Origin: Candidatus Omnitrophota bacterium
Lineage (GTDB): Bacteria; Omnitrophota; Gorgyraeia; JABMRG01
Assembly (NCBI GenBank): GCA_013202935.1
Contig: JABMRG010000129.1
Location: 1 to 36,563 of the forward strand
Length of the DNA stretch: 36,563 nt
Direction: 5' to 3'
This document shows positions 7,487-16,095 of this stretch, piece by piece; position 1 is the stretch's first letter, and every line of letters begins with the position of its first letter. The notes under the pieces are model-generated. The model did no database searches and had not been told where the DNA came from. It worked only from the letters and a program-made list of their open reading frames with translations. The position numbers were made by a program, and so were the translations under genes.

Positions 7487-8341
7487 GTGAAAAATAGCAA
7501 GCTCATAATCCTCGTTCTTTTTACATTGGCCGCAGTTACATCTTGCGCCCCTACATATACCCGTGAGACAATGGTCGATGGTGTAATAGGGATGTGCAAG
7601 AAAGAGTATGGGGTAGATGTAGAGGTAAAGGTCGAGGGTAAAACCCTGGGCGTACGCATTCCACTTGAGGGGCTCTTTGATAAGGAGACACTCCAGCCTA
7701 CTCCTGAAGCTTTTAAGAAAGTAGATGGTGTTATGCTTAGTGTTTCACGCGTAGTATTGAGCAGTGACAAGTCGATAGACTTTCACACTGTTATTACTTA
7801 TGATAAGGGTGTGCCCGGAGTTGAACTGGTTATAACCAGGTATGCAAAGGACCTTAGGCGTTTTGTTTATGGAGATATATCACGCGGTGAATTCACTAAA
7901 CGGATGTTTTATGATTTACGATACAATCCGCAGGGAATAATAGATGCATGGCTTGGTGCTTTTACATTGAAAGAGGTAAAGCCCGGTGACTTTATAATAG
8001 ACCAGGCAACCCGTAGGATTACTGAGGAATTTAGAGATAATGAGATGCTCATCGGAAAGTTCAAATTAGCAGCATGTGAAGGCAATCTTGAAGCAGGTAG
8101 GCTCAAATTTACAGTTGACATAACAAGGGAAGGCCTTCCTATGAGTGAGCTTATACATGGTAAGGCTTGGCATGATCAGGTATTGGAGTTATGCCTGCAA
8201 AAGATTTCATATACAGTGCATGCTTATAATTTTAAGGATTACGAGGTAATAGAAGTTTTTAATAAATTCGACAATAATAGAGTAGAAATAGGCAAGAATG
8301 AGATCAACAGGTGGCGAAAAAAGGGAGTAAAAATTGATTAA
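7487..8341 (+). CDS. Uncharacterised lipoprotein
   Basis: 284 residues from GTG 7487. The N-terminus KNSKLIILVLFTLAAVTSC is a lipoprotein signal peptide with the lipobox VTSC, placing the mature protein on a membrane facing the periplasm. An in-frame TTG at 7463 inside the protease gene would add eight residues. The mature part is mixed alpha/beta with conserved-looking patches (YNPQGIIDAW, KPGDFIIDQATRR, FNKFDNNRVEIG) and no catalytic signature I recognise. It is packed tightly between the FtsH-like gene and the transketolase C-subunit (8-nt overlap with the latter), so it is co-translated with both. Function unknown; a role as substrate or adaptor for the neighbouring protease is only a guess. 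Confidence 0.8.
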   Translation: MKNSKLIILVLFTLAAVTSCAPTYTRETMVDGVIGMCKKEYGVDVEVKVEGKTLGVRIPLEGLFDKETLQPTPEAFKKVDGVMLSVSRVVLSSDKSIDFHTVITYDKGVPGVELVITRYAKDLRRFVYGDISRGEFTKRMFYDLRYNPQGIIDAWLGAFTLKEVKPGDFIIDQATRRITEEFRDNEMLIGKFKLAACEGNLEAGRLKFTVDITREGLPMSELIHGKAWHDQVLELCLQKISYTVHAYNFKDYEVIEVFNKFDNNRVEIGKNEINRWRKKGVKID

Positions 8342-9287
8342 CGAAGATAAATCAACTTGGAAAGCAACCAGAGATGGTTATGGAAAAGGCTTACTAAAGT
8401 TAGGCAAAGAACATAAGAATACAGTTGTATTAAGTGCTGACCTTACGGAATCTACACGCGCAAACTGGTTTAAGGATGAGTTTCCGGAGAGATTCTTCTC
8501 ATTTGGTGTGGCAGAGCAGGATATGATGTCTACAGCTGCAGGGTTTGCCCTATCAGGCAAAGTGCCTTTCTGCTGCACATTTGGTGTTTTCGCTACAGGA
8601 AGGGCATGGGAGCAGATAAGAGTATCTGTAGCTTATATGAACCTGAATATAAATATAGGTGGTACACATGGAGGCCTCCTTACTGGAGGTGACGGTGCAA
8701 CTCACCAGGCGTTAGAGGAGATAGCCCTTATGCGCATACTTCCCAACATGAAAGTCATTGTTCCTTGCGATATGATAGAGGCAGAAAAAGCGACTATTGC
8801 CAGTTATTATACAGATGGCCCTGCCTATCTTCGCCTTGGAAGAGAAAAACTTCCCATTCTTACTAATGAGAATGATAAATTTGAGATAGGTAAAGCCACA
8901 ACCATAAAGGATGGCAAAGACCTTACTATAATAGCCTGTGGAGTAATGGTATATCATGCGCTTAAGGCTTCAGAGGAGTTGGAGAAAGAGGGCATAAGCG
9001 TTCGTATAATAAATATACATACAGTAAAACCTATCGATAAGGAAGCTATAATAAAAGCTGCAAAAGAGACCAAGGCTATAGTTACTGCAGAAGAGCACCT
9101 TCTAGCAGGTGGCATGGGAAGCGCTGTTTCAGAGGTCTTAATCCAGGAGCACCCTGTGCCCGTTAGGATGGTAGGTGTTGATGATAGGTTTGGTGAATCG
9201 GGCACACCATGGGAGCTTATGAAGCACCTCAAGCTTATGCCAAACGATATAGCCTTAGCATGCAAGAGTGTGCTTCGTAAAAGATGA
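8334..9287 (+). CDS. tktC: Transketolase, C-terminal (pyrimidine-binding) subunit
   Basis: 317 residues covering the Pyr and C-terminal domains of transketolase. The catalytic Glu that activates the TPP aminopyrimidine is in FGVAEQDM. GTHGGLLTGGDGATHQ, the YLRLGREKLP segment and a C-terminal fold with EEHLLAGGMGSAV follow. The start is TTG 8334: GGGAG lies about 6 nt upstream, and the next codons (INEDKSTWKATRDGYGKGL) agree with family N-termini. It needs TktN, encoded 2.5 kb upstream, to form active heterodimers. Its stop overlaps the ispE start (ATGA). Confidence 0.93.
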   Translation: MINEDKSTWKATRDGYGKGLLKLGKEHKNTVVLSADLTESTRANWFKDEFPERFFSFGVAEQDMMSTAAGFALSGKVPFCCTFGVFATGRAWEQIRVSVAYMNLNINIGGTHGGLLTGGDGATHQALEEIALMRILPNMKVIVPCDMIEAEKATIASYYTDGPAYLRLGREKLPILTNENDKFEIGKATTIKDGKDLTIIACGVMVYHALKASEELEKEGISVRIINIHTVKPIDKEAIIKAAKETKAIVTAEEHLLAGGMGSAVSEVLIQEHPVPVRMVGVDDRFGESGTPWELMKHLKLMPNDIALACKSVLRKR

Positions 9288-10141
9288 GATCCATAACTCT
9301 CAATGGACCTGCCAAGATTAATCTATATCTTGATGTAATAAACAAGCGCTCAGACGGCTTCCATAACATTGTTACCATATTCCAAAGAATTAATCTATAT
9401 GACAGCATAAAGGTATCCATTATACCAAGAGGAGTAGTGTTTAATTGTTCTTATCCCCACCTTCCTAAAGGGCCTGCAAACATTGCTTTTAAGGCAGCCC
9501 GTCTCATGATAAAAGAGTTTAACTTGAGTAAAGGAGTGAGGCTAGCTTTAAAGAAAAGGATACCTGTAGCAGCAGGCCTTGGCGGTGGAAGTTCTGATGC
9601 TGCTTCTGTTATATTGGGAATCAATAAGCTGTTTGGGCTCAAAGCAACTCCCGGGCATATTCTAAGGCTCGCAAAAACAATAGGCGCAGATGTGCCATTT
9701 TTCATATCAGGCTATAGCTGCGCAGTTGGTAGAGGTGTAGGAGACAGGCTTAAAGAAGTAAGCAACAGTTTGTCTTTTTATATACTCCTATTAATACCAA
9801 ACATAAGAGTATACACTAAGACTATATATAATAGAGTGAGATTACCATTGACAAAACCGGCTGTGAATGTTAATATATTAGCCCGCATTTTAGCAGGCAA
9901 ATGCAAGGATGAAGCTCTAGCCTCATCCCTTTACAATAGATTTGAGGAGATAGTTCTTCCCTTATACCCTATTATAAAGAAGGCAAAGGAAGAGATGTCT
10001 TTATATACAGACAGGGTGCTGCTTTCAGGAAGCGGGCCCACTATCTTTGGTCTATTTAGCGTAAGAAAGGAGGCGATAGAGGCGGCAAAAAAGATAAGAA
10101 GGGAAGGTAAATGGCAAACAGTCTTAACCAAGGTTGTTTAG
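9284..10141 (+). CDS. ispE: 4-diphosphocytidyl-2-C-methyl-D-erythritol kinase
   Basis: GHMP-family kinase of the MEP isoprenoid pathway; it phosphorylates CDP-methylerythritol with ATP in the cytosol. Of 285 residues, the N-terminus PAKINLYLDVINKRSDGFH, the ATP loop AAGLGGGSSDAA (about 92-103) and the C-terminal GSGPTIFGLF are diagnostic. The length is normal. It is translationally coupled to tktC. spoVG lies 33 nt downstream, as in the ispE-to-spoVG neighbourhood of Bacillus. Confidence 0.95.
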   Translation: MRSITLNGPAKINLYLDVINKRSDGFHNIVTIFQRINLYDSIKVSIIPRGVVFNCSYPHLPKGPANIAFKAARLMIKEFNLSKGVRLALKKRIPVAAGLGGGSSDAASVILGINKLFGLKATPGHILRLAKTIGADVPFFISGYSCAVGRGVGDRLKEVSNSLSFYILLLIPNIRVYTKTIYNRVRLPLTKPAVNVNILARILAGKCKDEALASSLYNRFEEIVLPLYPIIKKAKEEMSLYTDRVLLSGSGPTIFGLFSVRKEAIEAAKKIRREGKWQTVLTKVV

Positions 10142-10174
10142 ATTCTTCAAGCAGATGGAAGGAGTATTTGTAAG

Positions 10175-10684
10175 ATGGATATTACAGAAGTAAGGATATT
10201 CAAGAGAAACTCAGAGGATAAGAAACTGAAAGCATTTGCCACGATCACATTTGACAACTGTTTTGTAGTAAGAAATATTAAGGTAATCGAAGGCAATAAA
10301 GGCCTTTTTGTAGCTATGCCTTCTCGTAAAATAAAGGAAGCTTGCCCGAAATGCGCCTTTAAGAATCCGGCAAGGAGTAAATATTGCGGCCAGTGTGCTA
10401 CTGCCATGCCAGCAGCACCTCCGCCTGCAACTAGTGATGATAGAAACCAGCGTCAGTCAGAACACAGAGACATAGCTCATCCTATTACTGCAGAGTGCAG
10501 AGAGATGATACAGAAGAAGGTCCTGGAAGCATATGAGGTAGAAGAAGATAGCCCAGCAGTCCAGCGGCCAGCTCCAGAAGCTACACCAAGCCACAAGCCT
10601 CCAGAAGCTACACCAAGCCAGGAGCCTTCAGAAGCTACACCAAGCCATGAGCCTTTTGATGCTACAGATGTAGATGTAGGATAA
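10175..10684 (+). CDS. spoVG: SpoVG-family regulator with inserted zinc ribbon
   Basis: 169 residues; typical SpoVG has about 85-100. Residues 1-52 match the SpoVG core (ITEVRIFKRN, AFATITFDNCFVV, IKVIEGNKGLFVAMPSRK). Residues 97-121 match its end (HRDIAHPITAECREMIQKKV). Between them, where other SpoVG proteins have about five residues, is an insert of about 44 residues with a zinc ribbon: Cys57-x2-Cys60 and Cys71-x2-Cys74, followed by an Ala/Pro linker. The tail (about 133-163) consists of nine-residue repeats of EATPSxxPx type. SpoVG binds nucleic acid and acts as a regulator; the ribbon may add RNA, DNA or protein contacts. A GGAAGGAG ribosome site lies upstream. It precedes tRNA-Gln, clpX and glmU. 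SpoVG family: confident. Role of the insert: unknown. Confidence 0.88.
   Translation: MDITEVRIFKRNSEDKKLKAFATITFDNCFVVRNIKVIEGNKGLFVAMPSRKIKEACPKCAFKNPARSKYCGQCATAMPAAPPPATSDDRNQRQSEHRDIAHPITAECREMIQKKVLEAYEVEEDSPAVQRPAPEATPSHKPPEATPSQEPSEATPSHEPFDATDVDVG
10574..10654 (+). repeat. 27-bp tandem repeat, three copies, inside spoVG
   Basis: Units at 10574-10600, 10601-10627 and 10628-10654 differ at only a few positions, and a degenerate fourth begins at 10655. Each encodes nine residues of the proline-rich tail (EATPS core). The near-identity at DNA level indicates recent expansion by slippage, so copy number may vary between strains. Confidence 0.85.
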
Positions 10685-10695
10685 GTTTATATAGT

Positions 10696-10769
10696 TGGCG
10701 GATTGTGTAGCGGTAGCACAACGGCCTTTGGAGCCGTCAGGGGTGGTTCGAATCCACCTCCGCCAGCCA
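10696..10769 (+). tRNA. tRNA-Gln (anticodon TTG)
   Basis: A 74-nt cloverleaf with acceptor arms TGGCGGA/TCCGCCA, a D-arm, anticodon stem ACGGC/GCCGT around loop CTTTGGA (anticodon TTG, reading CAA/CAG), a short variable loop, T-stem GGTGG/CCACC with TTCGAAT loop, discriminator G and encoded CCA. It sits between spoVG and clpX, probably processed from the operon transcript. Confidence 0.95.
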
Positions 10770-10812
10770 GATTGCCAAAGTAGCCGTATATTTAACTTTA
10801 TAGGAATCTCTT

Positions 10813-12069
10813 ATGGATAAATGTTCATTTTGTGGAAGAAACAAATCCAGAATAAAGAAGCTCTTTAGCGGTCCAGGTGTATATATCTGTGACAACTGTA
10901 TACGTCTCTGCTACCAGATATTAACACGCCAAGACCAGAAGGGCCAGAAAGAAGCACAGCCTTTCATGAATATGAAGGAGCTGCCAAAACCCGTATCTGT
11001 CAAGAAGCAGCTCGATCAATATGTAATAGGACAGGAAAGGGCAAAGAGGCAGCTCTCTGTTGCAGTCTACAACCACTATAAGAGGCTTGTCAATCGGCCT
11101 GGTTCAGACGCTTCGGATTCCGATGTAGAATTGGAAAAGTCCAACATGCTTCTTATAGGCCCTACAGGAAGCGGAAAGACTCTTCTTGCCAGGACCCTGG
11201 CGAAGATACTGAACGTTCCCTTTGCTATATGTGATGCCACACCCCTTACAGAAGCAGGGTATGTTGGAGAAGATGTAGAGAATGTCCTCTTGAGATTATT
11301 ACAGAGTTGCGATTATGACCTAAACCGCGCTCAATACGGTATTATATATATAGATGAGATAGATAAGATAGGCAAGACTCAAGATAATGTTTCAATAACA
11401 AGAGATGTATCCGGTGAAGGGGTACAACAGGCCCTTCTCAAGATAATAGAAGGGACCGAGGCCAATGTTCCACCACAGGGCGGCAGAAAACATCCCCAGC
11501 AGGAATATATAAAATTAGATACCTCAAACATACTCTTTATATGTGGAGGAACTTTTAGTACCTTAGAGAAGATTATAGAAAAAAGAATCGGCAAAAAAGA
11601 GATAGGTTTTAATGTTAAGGCAGCTATGGCCTCGAGAGAGAAGCTATTAGGCAAGTTGCTTGAACAGGTTGAGCCTGAAGATCTTCTAAAATTTGGAATG
11701 ATACCCGAGTTTATAGGAAGGTTTTCTGTAATATCTACACTTAATCCTTTGGGAGAGGAAGATTTGATAGAAGTGCTTACTAAACCAAAGAATGCGCTGG
11801 TAAAGCAGTATATGAAGTATTTTGATATGGAAGGCATAAAACTTAACTTTGAAGAAGAGTCTTTGAAAGAGATAGCAAAGCGTGCTATTAAAAAGAAGAC
11901 AGGCGCACGGGCACTCCGTTCTATTCTTGAGGATGCGATGCTTGATGTGATGTATGAGATGCCTTCGCAGAGTGAAGTAAGCGAGTGCGTTGTTACAGGA
12001 GAGTGTATACGTAATAAAGAGAAGCCAGAGTTGATACGCAAGCCTCCTAAAAAGAAGAAAGTCGCATGA
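10813..12069 (+). CDS. clpX: ATP-dependent Clp protease ATP-binding subunit ClpX
   Basis: 418-residue AAA+ unfoldase that feeds proteins to ClpP. The N-terminal zinc-binding domain has Cys4, Cys7, Cys26 and Cys29. Walker A GPTGSGKT is at about 116-123, the pore segment is GYVGED, Walker B is IIYIDEID, the RKH loop lies in GGRKHPQQ, and the IGF loop that docks on ClpP is in KKEIGFNV. No clpP is in the window, so the partner must be elsewhere. Its insertion between spoVG and glmU departs from the Bacillus order. The stop overlaps the first possible glmU start (ATGA). Confidence 0.97.
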   Translation: MDKCSFCGRNKSRIKKLFSGPGVYICDNCIRLCYQILTRQDQKGQKEAQPFMNMKELPKPVSVKKQLDQYVIGQERAKRQLSVAVYNHYKRLVNRPGSDASDSDVELEKSNMLLIGPTGSGKTLLARTLAKILNVPFAICDATPLTEAGYVGEDVENVLLRLLQSCDYDLNRAQYGIIYIDEIDKIGKTQDNVSITRDVSGEGVQQALLKIIEGTEANVPPQGGRKHPQQEYIKLDTSNILFICGGTFSTLEKIIEKRIGKKEIGFNVKAAMASREKLLGKLLEQVEPEDLLKFGMIPEFIGRFSVISTLNPLGEEDLIEVLTKPKNALVKQYMKYFDMEGIKLNFEEESLKEIAKRAIKKKTGARALRSILEDAMLDVMYEMPSQSEVSECVVTGECIRNKEKPELIRKPPKKKKVA

Positions 12070-13391
12070 GCCCCAAACGAAAACATAAAAAGAGCAACCC
12101 CGAAAGTTCGTCCGGGATGAAAAAAACATCTGCTATAATACTTGCTGCTGGGAAAGGTATACGCATGAGATCGCCTATGCCAAAGGCATTATGCGCACTT
12201 TCTGGCAAACCTATGGTACATTTTTTGCTTAAGGCGGTTAAGAGAACCGGGGTCAAATGCCCGGTGGTTATTGGTGGCTATAAGATAGAACTACTAAAAA
12301 AAGCCTTGGCAGAAGAACAGGTAAAGCTTATAAGGCAGAAGAGGCTTCTTGGTTCAGCAGATGCTGTAAAATCAGCTAGTAACTATTTTAAAAATTTCAA
12401 TGGCGATATCTTAGTCTTATATTCTGATACCCCCCTTATAAGGGCTTCTACAATAAAAGGCATGGCCAAGAAACATAGTTCTTCAAAAGCAGTTGCGACC
12501 ATACTTACAGTAGTAACAGATGACCCAAAAGAATACGGCAGGGTTATACGAGACGATAATAATATATGCGGCATAGTTGAGCATGCAGATATTAAAAATT
12601 CAAAATTAAAAACTCAAAACTCTAAGATTGAAATCAATGTTGGCGCATATTGTTTTAACTCCAAAAAGCTCTTTGAAGGATTAAAAAGAATAAAGAAGAA
12701 TAAGAAAAAGGGCGAGTTTTATCTTACAGACATAATAGCCTATTTTTATACTCAGGGCTATAAGATAAACTCTTATGCAACAACCGATATAGATGAGGCG
12801 CTTGGTGTAAATAGGAGAAGTGACCTTATCGATGCAGAGAAGATTTTGAGAAGAAGAACCATTGAGCACTTAGTAGATATAGGGGTTACGATAAAAGATC
12901 CTGCAAGCACATATATTGATAGCGGGGCAAAGATCGGTAGAGATACGGTCATATATCCTTTTGTAGTCATAGAAGAGGGTGTTCTTATAGGAGCAAAATG
13001 TAAGGTAGGGCCCTTTGCACACCTGAGGAAGGGAACGGTCTTAAAAAATAATTCAGCAGTAGGAAACTTCGTTGAGGTTGTCAGGTCAAAGATCGGCAAA
13101 GGCTCCAGAGCCAAGCATCATACATATCTTGGCGATACAATAATTGGCAAAGATGTCAATGTTGGCGCCGGAACAATAACAGCAAACTATGATGGCAAGG
13201 CCAAAAACAAAACAGTTATACACGACGGCGCATTTATAGGAAGCGGGACTACGATAGTAGCGCCTGTCAAGATAGGAAAGAGGGCTATGACAGGTGCCGG
13301 CAGCGTTGTTGTGAAAGGCAAAAATGTGGCACCAGGCAGCGTAGTGGTAGGCGTGCCTGCAAAACCGTTAATTAAAAAAAAGAATAAATAG
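12066..13391 (+). CDS. glmU: Bifunctional UDP-GlcNAc pyrophosphorylase / GlcN-1-P acetyltransferase
   Basis: Makes UDP-GlcNAc for lipid A and peptidoglycan. The N-terminal uridylyltransferase has [17 protein letters not shown] (family usually Gly-Thr-Ala-His), [15 protein letters not shown] and EHAD. The C-terminal left-handed beta-helix has [36 protein letters not shown] and [11 protein letters not shown]. From ATG 12066 it is 441 residues with 17 extra basic N-terminal residues; ATG 12117 ([14 protein letters not shown]) gives a more standard start and 424 residues. Coupling to clpX by ATGA overlap supports the upstream start. An AT-rich stretch at about 12590-12625 encodes a [11 protein letters not shown] segment with biased composition in the loop before EINVG. 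Product used by LpxA, encoded in the same window. Confidence 0.95.
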   Translation: MSPKRKHKKSNPESSSGMKKTSAIILAAGKGIRMRSPMPKALCALSGKPMVHFLLKAVKRTGVKCPVVIGGYKIELLKKALAEEQVKLIRQKRLLGSADAVKSASNYFKNFNGDILVLYSDTPLIRASTIKGMAKKHSSSKAVATILTVVTDDPKEYGRVIRDDNNICGIVEHADIKNSKLKTQNSKIEINVGAYCFNSKKLFEGLKRIKKNKKKGEFYLTDIIAYFYTQGYKINSYATTDIDEALGVNRRSDLIDAEKILRRRTIEHLVDIGVTIKDPASTYIDSGAKIGRDTVIYPFVVIEEGVLIGAKCKVGPFAHLRKGTVLKNNSAVGNFVEVVRSKIGKGSRAKHHTYLGDTIIGKDVNVGAGTITANYDGKAKNKTVIHDGAFIGSGTTIVAPVKIGKRAMTGAGSVVVKGKNVAPGSVVVGVPAKPLIKKKNK

Positions 13392-13415
13392 ATCACCAAA
13401 GCAAGGAGAAGCGGC

Positions 13416-14423
13416 ATGAAAGACACAGATGGCCTCGTCATATTTTCCGGAAATACTAACCCGAAATTAGCGCAGAACATTTGTAAAGCCCTTAAGGTTT
13501 CTCTCGGCGATAGCTTAATCTCAGAATTCAGCGAGGGAGAGATAAAGATCCAGATCAGGCAGAATGTAAGGGGAAAAGATGTTTTTGTTGTACAGCCCAC
13601 AGCCCCTCCTGTAAACAAAAGTGCGATGGAACTCCTTATTATGATCGATGCGCTAAGGCGCGCATCTGCAAGGCGCATTACAGCGGTTGTTCCTTATTAT
13701 GGTTATGCAAGACAAGATAGAAAAGACCGGCCACGTGTGCCTATTACAGCAAAACTCATGGCTAATCTTATTACCACAGCCGGTGCTGACAGGGTTTTAA
13801 CAGTTGACTTACATGCAGGACAGATTCAGGGCTTTTTTGATATACCGCTTGACCATCTCTTTGCTGTTAATACATTTGTAGATTATTTTAAAAAGAAAAA
13901 AATTAAAGATATAGCGGTTGTCTCACCGGATGTAGGAGGCATTAAGATGGCCCGCGCCTATGCCAAAAGAATGCATGCCGGTCTTGCAATAGTAGACAAG
14001 AGAAGGCGAAATGATGTGGATGCAGAAGTTATGCATATCCTGGGTGAGGTCAAAGGCAAAAACGTAGTTATTGTAGATGATATAGTGGCAACAGCAGGTT
14101 CATTGACAGAGGCCATCACCGCCCTTAAAAAGAAAGGCGCAAAGCAGATCTTTGCAGCCATAACCCACCCGCTACTATGCGGGCCTGCTATTGAGCGTTT
14201 AAGGAAACAGGGCGCATTAAAAGAACTGGTCGTCTCTGACACCATACCCATACCAAAGGAAAAGCTCCTGCCCAATATTAAGGTGCTATCTATAGCGTCT
14301 TTGTTGGCAGATGCTATATACAGGATCCACAAGGAAGAGTCTATAAGTATATTGTTTAAAGCACCAGGAAATAAGAAAAATAAATCCGACACGGATGATG
14401 ACGAATATTTTAAACTAGGATAG
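13416..14423 (+). CDS. prs: Ribose-phosphate pyrophosphokinase
   Basis: Makes PRPP from ribose 5-phosphate and ATP, feeding nucleotide, NAD and histidine synthesis. 335 residues. Motifs are FSEGEIKIQIRQNVRGKDVF, the ATP/ribose segment YYGYARQDRKDRPRVPI, SPDVGG, and the PRPP loop VDDIVATAGSLTEA (family usually DDxxDTAGT). An acidic C-terminal tail of about 20 residues extends beyond the conserved core. AAGGAG lies 9 nt before the ATG. The glmU-prs-ctc order is as in Bacillus. Confidence 0.96.
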   Translation: MKDTDGLVIFSGNTNPKLAQNICKALKVSLGDSLISEFSEGEIKIQIRQNVRGKDVFVVQPTAPPVNKSAMELLIMIDALRRASARRITAVVPYYGYARQDRKDRPRVPITAKLMANLITTAGADRVLTVDLHAGQIQGFFDIPLDHLFAVNTFVDYFKKKKIKDIAVVSPDVGGIKMARAYAKRMHAGLAIVDKRRRNDVDAEVMHILGEVKGKNVVIVDDIVATAGSLTEAITALKKKGAKQIFAAITHPLLCGPAIERLRKQGALKELVVSDTIPIPKEKLLPNIKVLSIASLLADAIYRIHKEESISILFKAPGNKKNKSDTDDDEYFKLG

Positions 14424-14436
14424 GAGAGAAAATCAT

Positions 14437-15159
14437 ATGGAGAAAGTCATACTGAATGCTGAAACCAGACAGGAACATGGTAAGCAATTTAACAAAAAAC
14501 TGAGAGCAGAAAGCATAATCCCCGCAGTTACTTATAAAAAAGGCAAACATACTCTGCCACTTAAGGTAGATGGTAAAGAGCTGTTTCACATTTTGCATAC
14601 ATCAGCAGGAGAAAACGCAATAATTACCTTAAAGATTAAAGACGCTGATAAAGGCGAAACTAAAGATAAGACTGTAATTATCAAGGATATACAATACGGC
14701 CCTATAAAAGGCAATATCTTACATGTGGATTTTCATGAGATATCACTAACCGAGAAGATTACTGTAAACGTTTCTGTTGAGGCAAAAGGAGAAGCAGAAG
14801 GAGTTAAGGTCGATGGGGGAGTGCTTGATCATCCTATAAAAGAGATACAGATAGAGTGCTTTCCTACGCAGATACCTGAAAAAATAGACGTGCATGTAGA
14901 GGAATTGAAGATAGGAGATTCGATAAGGGTAAAGGATCTTGAGGTTCCTGAAGAAGTTACTGTTCTTAGTGACCCAGAGCAGACAGTTATTTCTGTTATG
15001 GCACCACGCGTAGAAGAAGTAGTAGAAGAAGAAGTAGTAGAAGGAGAAGCCCAGGAGCCGGAAGTTATAAGAGAGAAGAAGCCTGAAGACGAAGCAAAGG
15101 AAGCAGAAGGTAAAGAAGCTCCACCTGAGCCTGAAGCTAAGCAGGACAAAAAAGAATAG
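14437..15159 (+). CDS. rplY: 50S ribosomal protein bL25, CTC (long) type
   Basis: 240 residues. The N-terminal L25 domain (about 1-95, ETRQEHGKQFNKKLRAESII through GNILHVDFHEIS) binds 5S rRNA. It is followed by the CTC beta domain (to about 190), as in the general-stress protein Ctc of Bacillus. The last 45 residues are a Glu/Lys/Pro-rich disordered tail. It lies between prs and pth, the standard position. Confidence 0.95.
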   Translation: MEKVILNAETRQEHGKQFNKKLRAESIIPAVTYKKGKHTLPLKVDGKELFHILHTSAGENAIITLKIKDADKGETKDKTVIIKDIQYGPIKGNILHVDFHEISLTEKITVNVSVEAKGEAEGVKVDGGVLDHPIKEIQIECFPTQIPEKIDVHVEELKIGDSIRVKDLEVPEEVTVLSDPEQTVISVMAPRVEEVVEEEVVEGEAQEPEVIREKKPEDEAKEAEGKEAPPEPEAKQDKKE

Positions 15160-15166
15160 ATTCAAA

Positions 15167-15730
15167 GTGAAACTAATTGTTGGCCTTGGCAATCCAGGCA
15201 CAAAATATATAAATACACGTCACAATGTGGGCTTTCGTGTAGTAGATGAGCTTGCACAAAGGCATAATACAAAGCTGAAAAAGAAGCTCTTTGGTAACGC
15301 AAAAGAAGCACAATTTAAAAAATATGGTGAAAAATGTATCCTGATTCAGCCTTACACTTTTATGAACTTATCAGGGAGCTGTATTAGGGGATACATAAGA
15401 AAGCTTGACATAACGCTTGATAATATACTTGTTATATGTGATGATATAAACCTTCCGCTTGGCACAGCAAGAATAAGACCAGATGGAAGCGCCGGTGGCC
15501 ACAATGGCTTAGAATCAGCAATAAAGGGTTTGGGGGGTAGCGTATTTCCCAGGCTCCGAGTAGGCATAAAACCAGAGGCGGAAATAGACGATCTTTCTGA
15601 TTATGTTCTCTCTGATTTTGAGTCGGATGAGATTGGTATAGTAAAAGAGTCTATAGTAGAAGCTGCGGATGCCTGTGAATGCTGGATCAGAGATGGCATT
15701 GACAAGGCGATGAATGTGTACAATCGCTAA
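15167..15730 (+). CDS. pth: Peptidyl-tRNA hydrolase
   Basis: Releases tRNA from peptidyl-tRNAs dropped by stalled ribosomes. 187 residues, normal length. Motifs: VGLGNPG, NTRHNVGF with the catalytic His, YTFMNLSG, and CDDINLPLGTARIRPDGSAG with the catalytic Asp, followed by GHNGLESAI. Start is GTG 15167, placing MKLIVGLGNPG at the N-terminus; only 7 nt separate it from rplY. Confidence 0.96.
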   Translation: MKLIVGLGNPGTKYINTRHNVGFRVVDELAQRHNTKLKKKLFGNAKEAQFKKYGEKCILIQPYTFMNLSGSCIRGYIRKLDITLDNILVICDDINLPLGTARIRPDGSAGGHNGLESAIKGLGGSVFPRLRVGIKPEAEIDDLSDYVLSDFESDEIGIVKESIVEAADACECWIRDGIDKAMNVYNR

Positions 15731-15745
15731 AACATGGAGGAGACA

Positions 15746-16078
15746 TTGAAGAGCTACGAAGGGTTATTGATCTTAAAACCAGACCTTGAAAAAGAACAAC
15801 TACAGGATATTTACCAGAAACTGCAAGAGAATATTAAGAAACATAAAGGAGAAATAGAGGGTGCGGATGAACTGGGTAAAAAGGCCCTAGCATACAAGAT
15901 TGGTAAATTTAAAGAGGGCATATATTATCTTACCAAGCTTAAAATAGAGCCAAGCCAAATTAAGGCTCTTGGCTCAGATCTAAAGCTCAATGAGCATGTT
16001 TTACGGTTTATGTTTACCCAGCTCTTTCCAGGTGCTGCAAAAAAGAAAGTAGAAAGCGCTGGGTCTACAGAAAACTAA
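15746..16078 (+). CDS. rpsF: 30S ribosomal protein bS6
   Basis: S6 partner of S18 on the 30S platform. KSYEGLLILKPD opens the protein as in the family, then a ferredoxin-like fold ending in LKLNEHVLRFMFTQL. I prefer TTG 15746 (110 residues): a GGAGGAG Shine-Dalgarno ends a few nt before it and it gives the usual N-terminus. The ATG at 15734 (114 residues) would place that Shine-Dalgarno inside the coding region and has none of its own. It heads the S6-ssb-S18-L9-dnaB group. Confidence 0.93.
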   Translation: MKSYEGLLILKPDLEKEQLQDIYQKLQENIKKHKGEIEGADELGKKALAYKIGKFKEGIYYLTKLKIEPSQIKALGSDLKLNEHVLRFMFTQLFPGAAKKKVESAGSTEN

Positions 16079-16095
16079 AAGAGAAGGGTAAAAAG

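Noticed and set aside
5015..9287. Transketolase as one gene broken by frameshift or insertion
   Set aside because: Both halves have proper starts, stops and the normal lengths of two-subunit transketolases, so it is a natural split form.
11379..12086. Long minus-strand frame (235 residues) opposite clpX
   Set aside because: Its composition (Ser/Ile/Phe-rich) is what the antisense of a Lys/Glu-rich gene gives; clpX on the plus strand is unambiguous.
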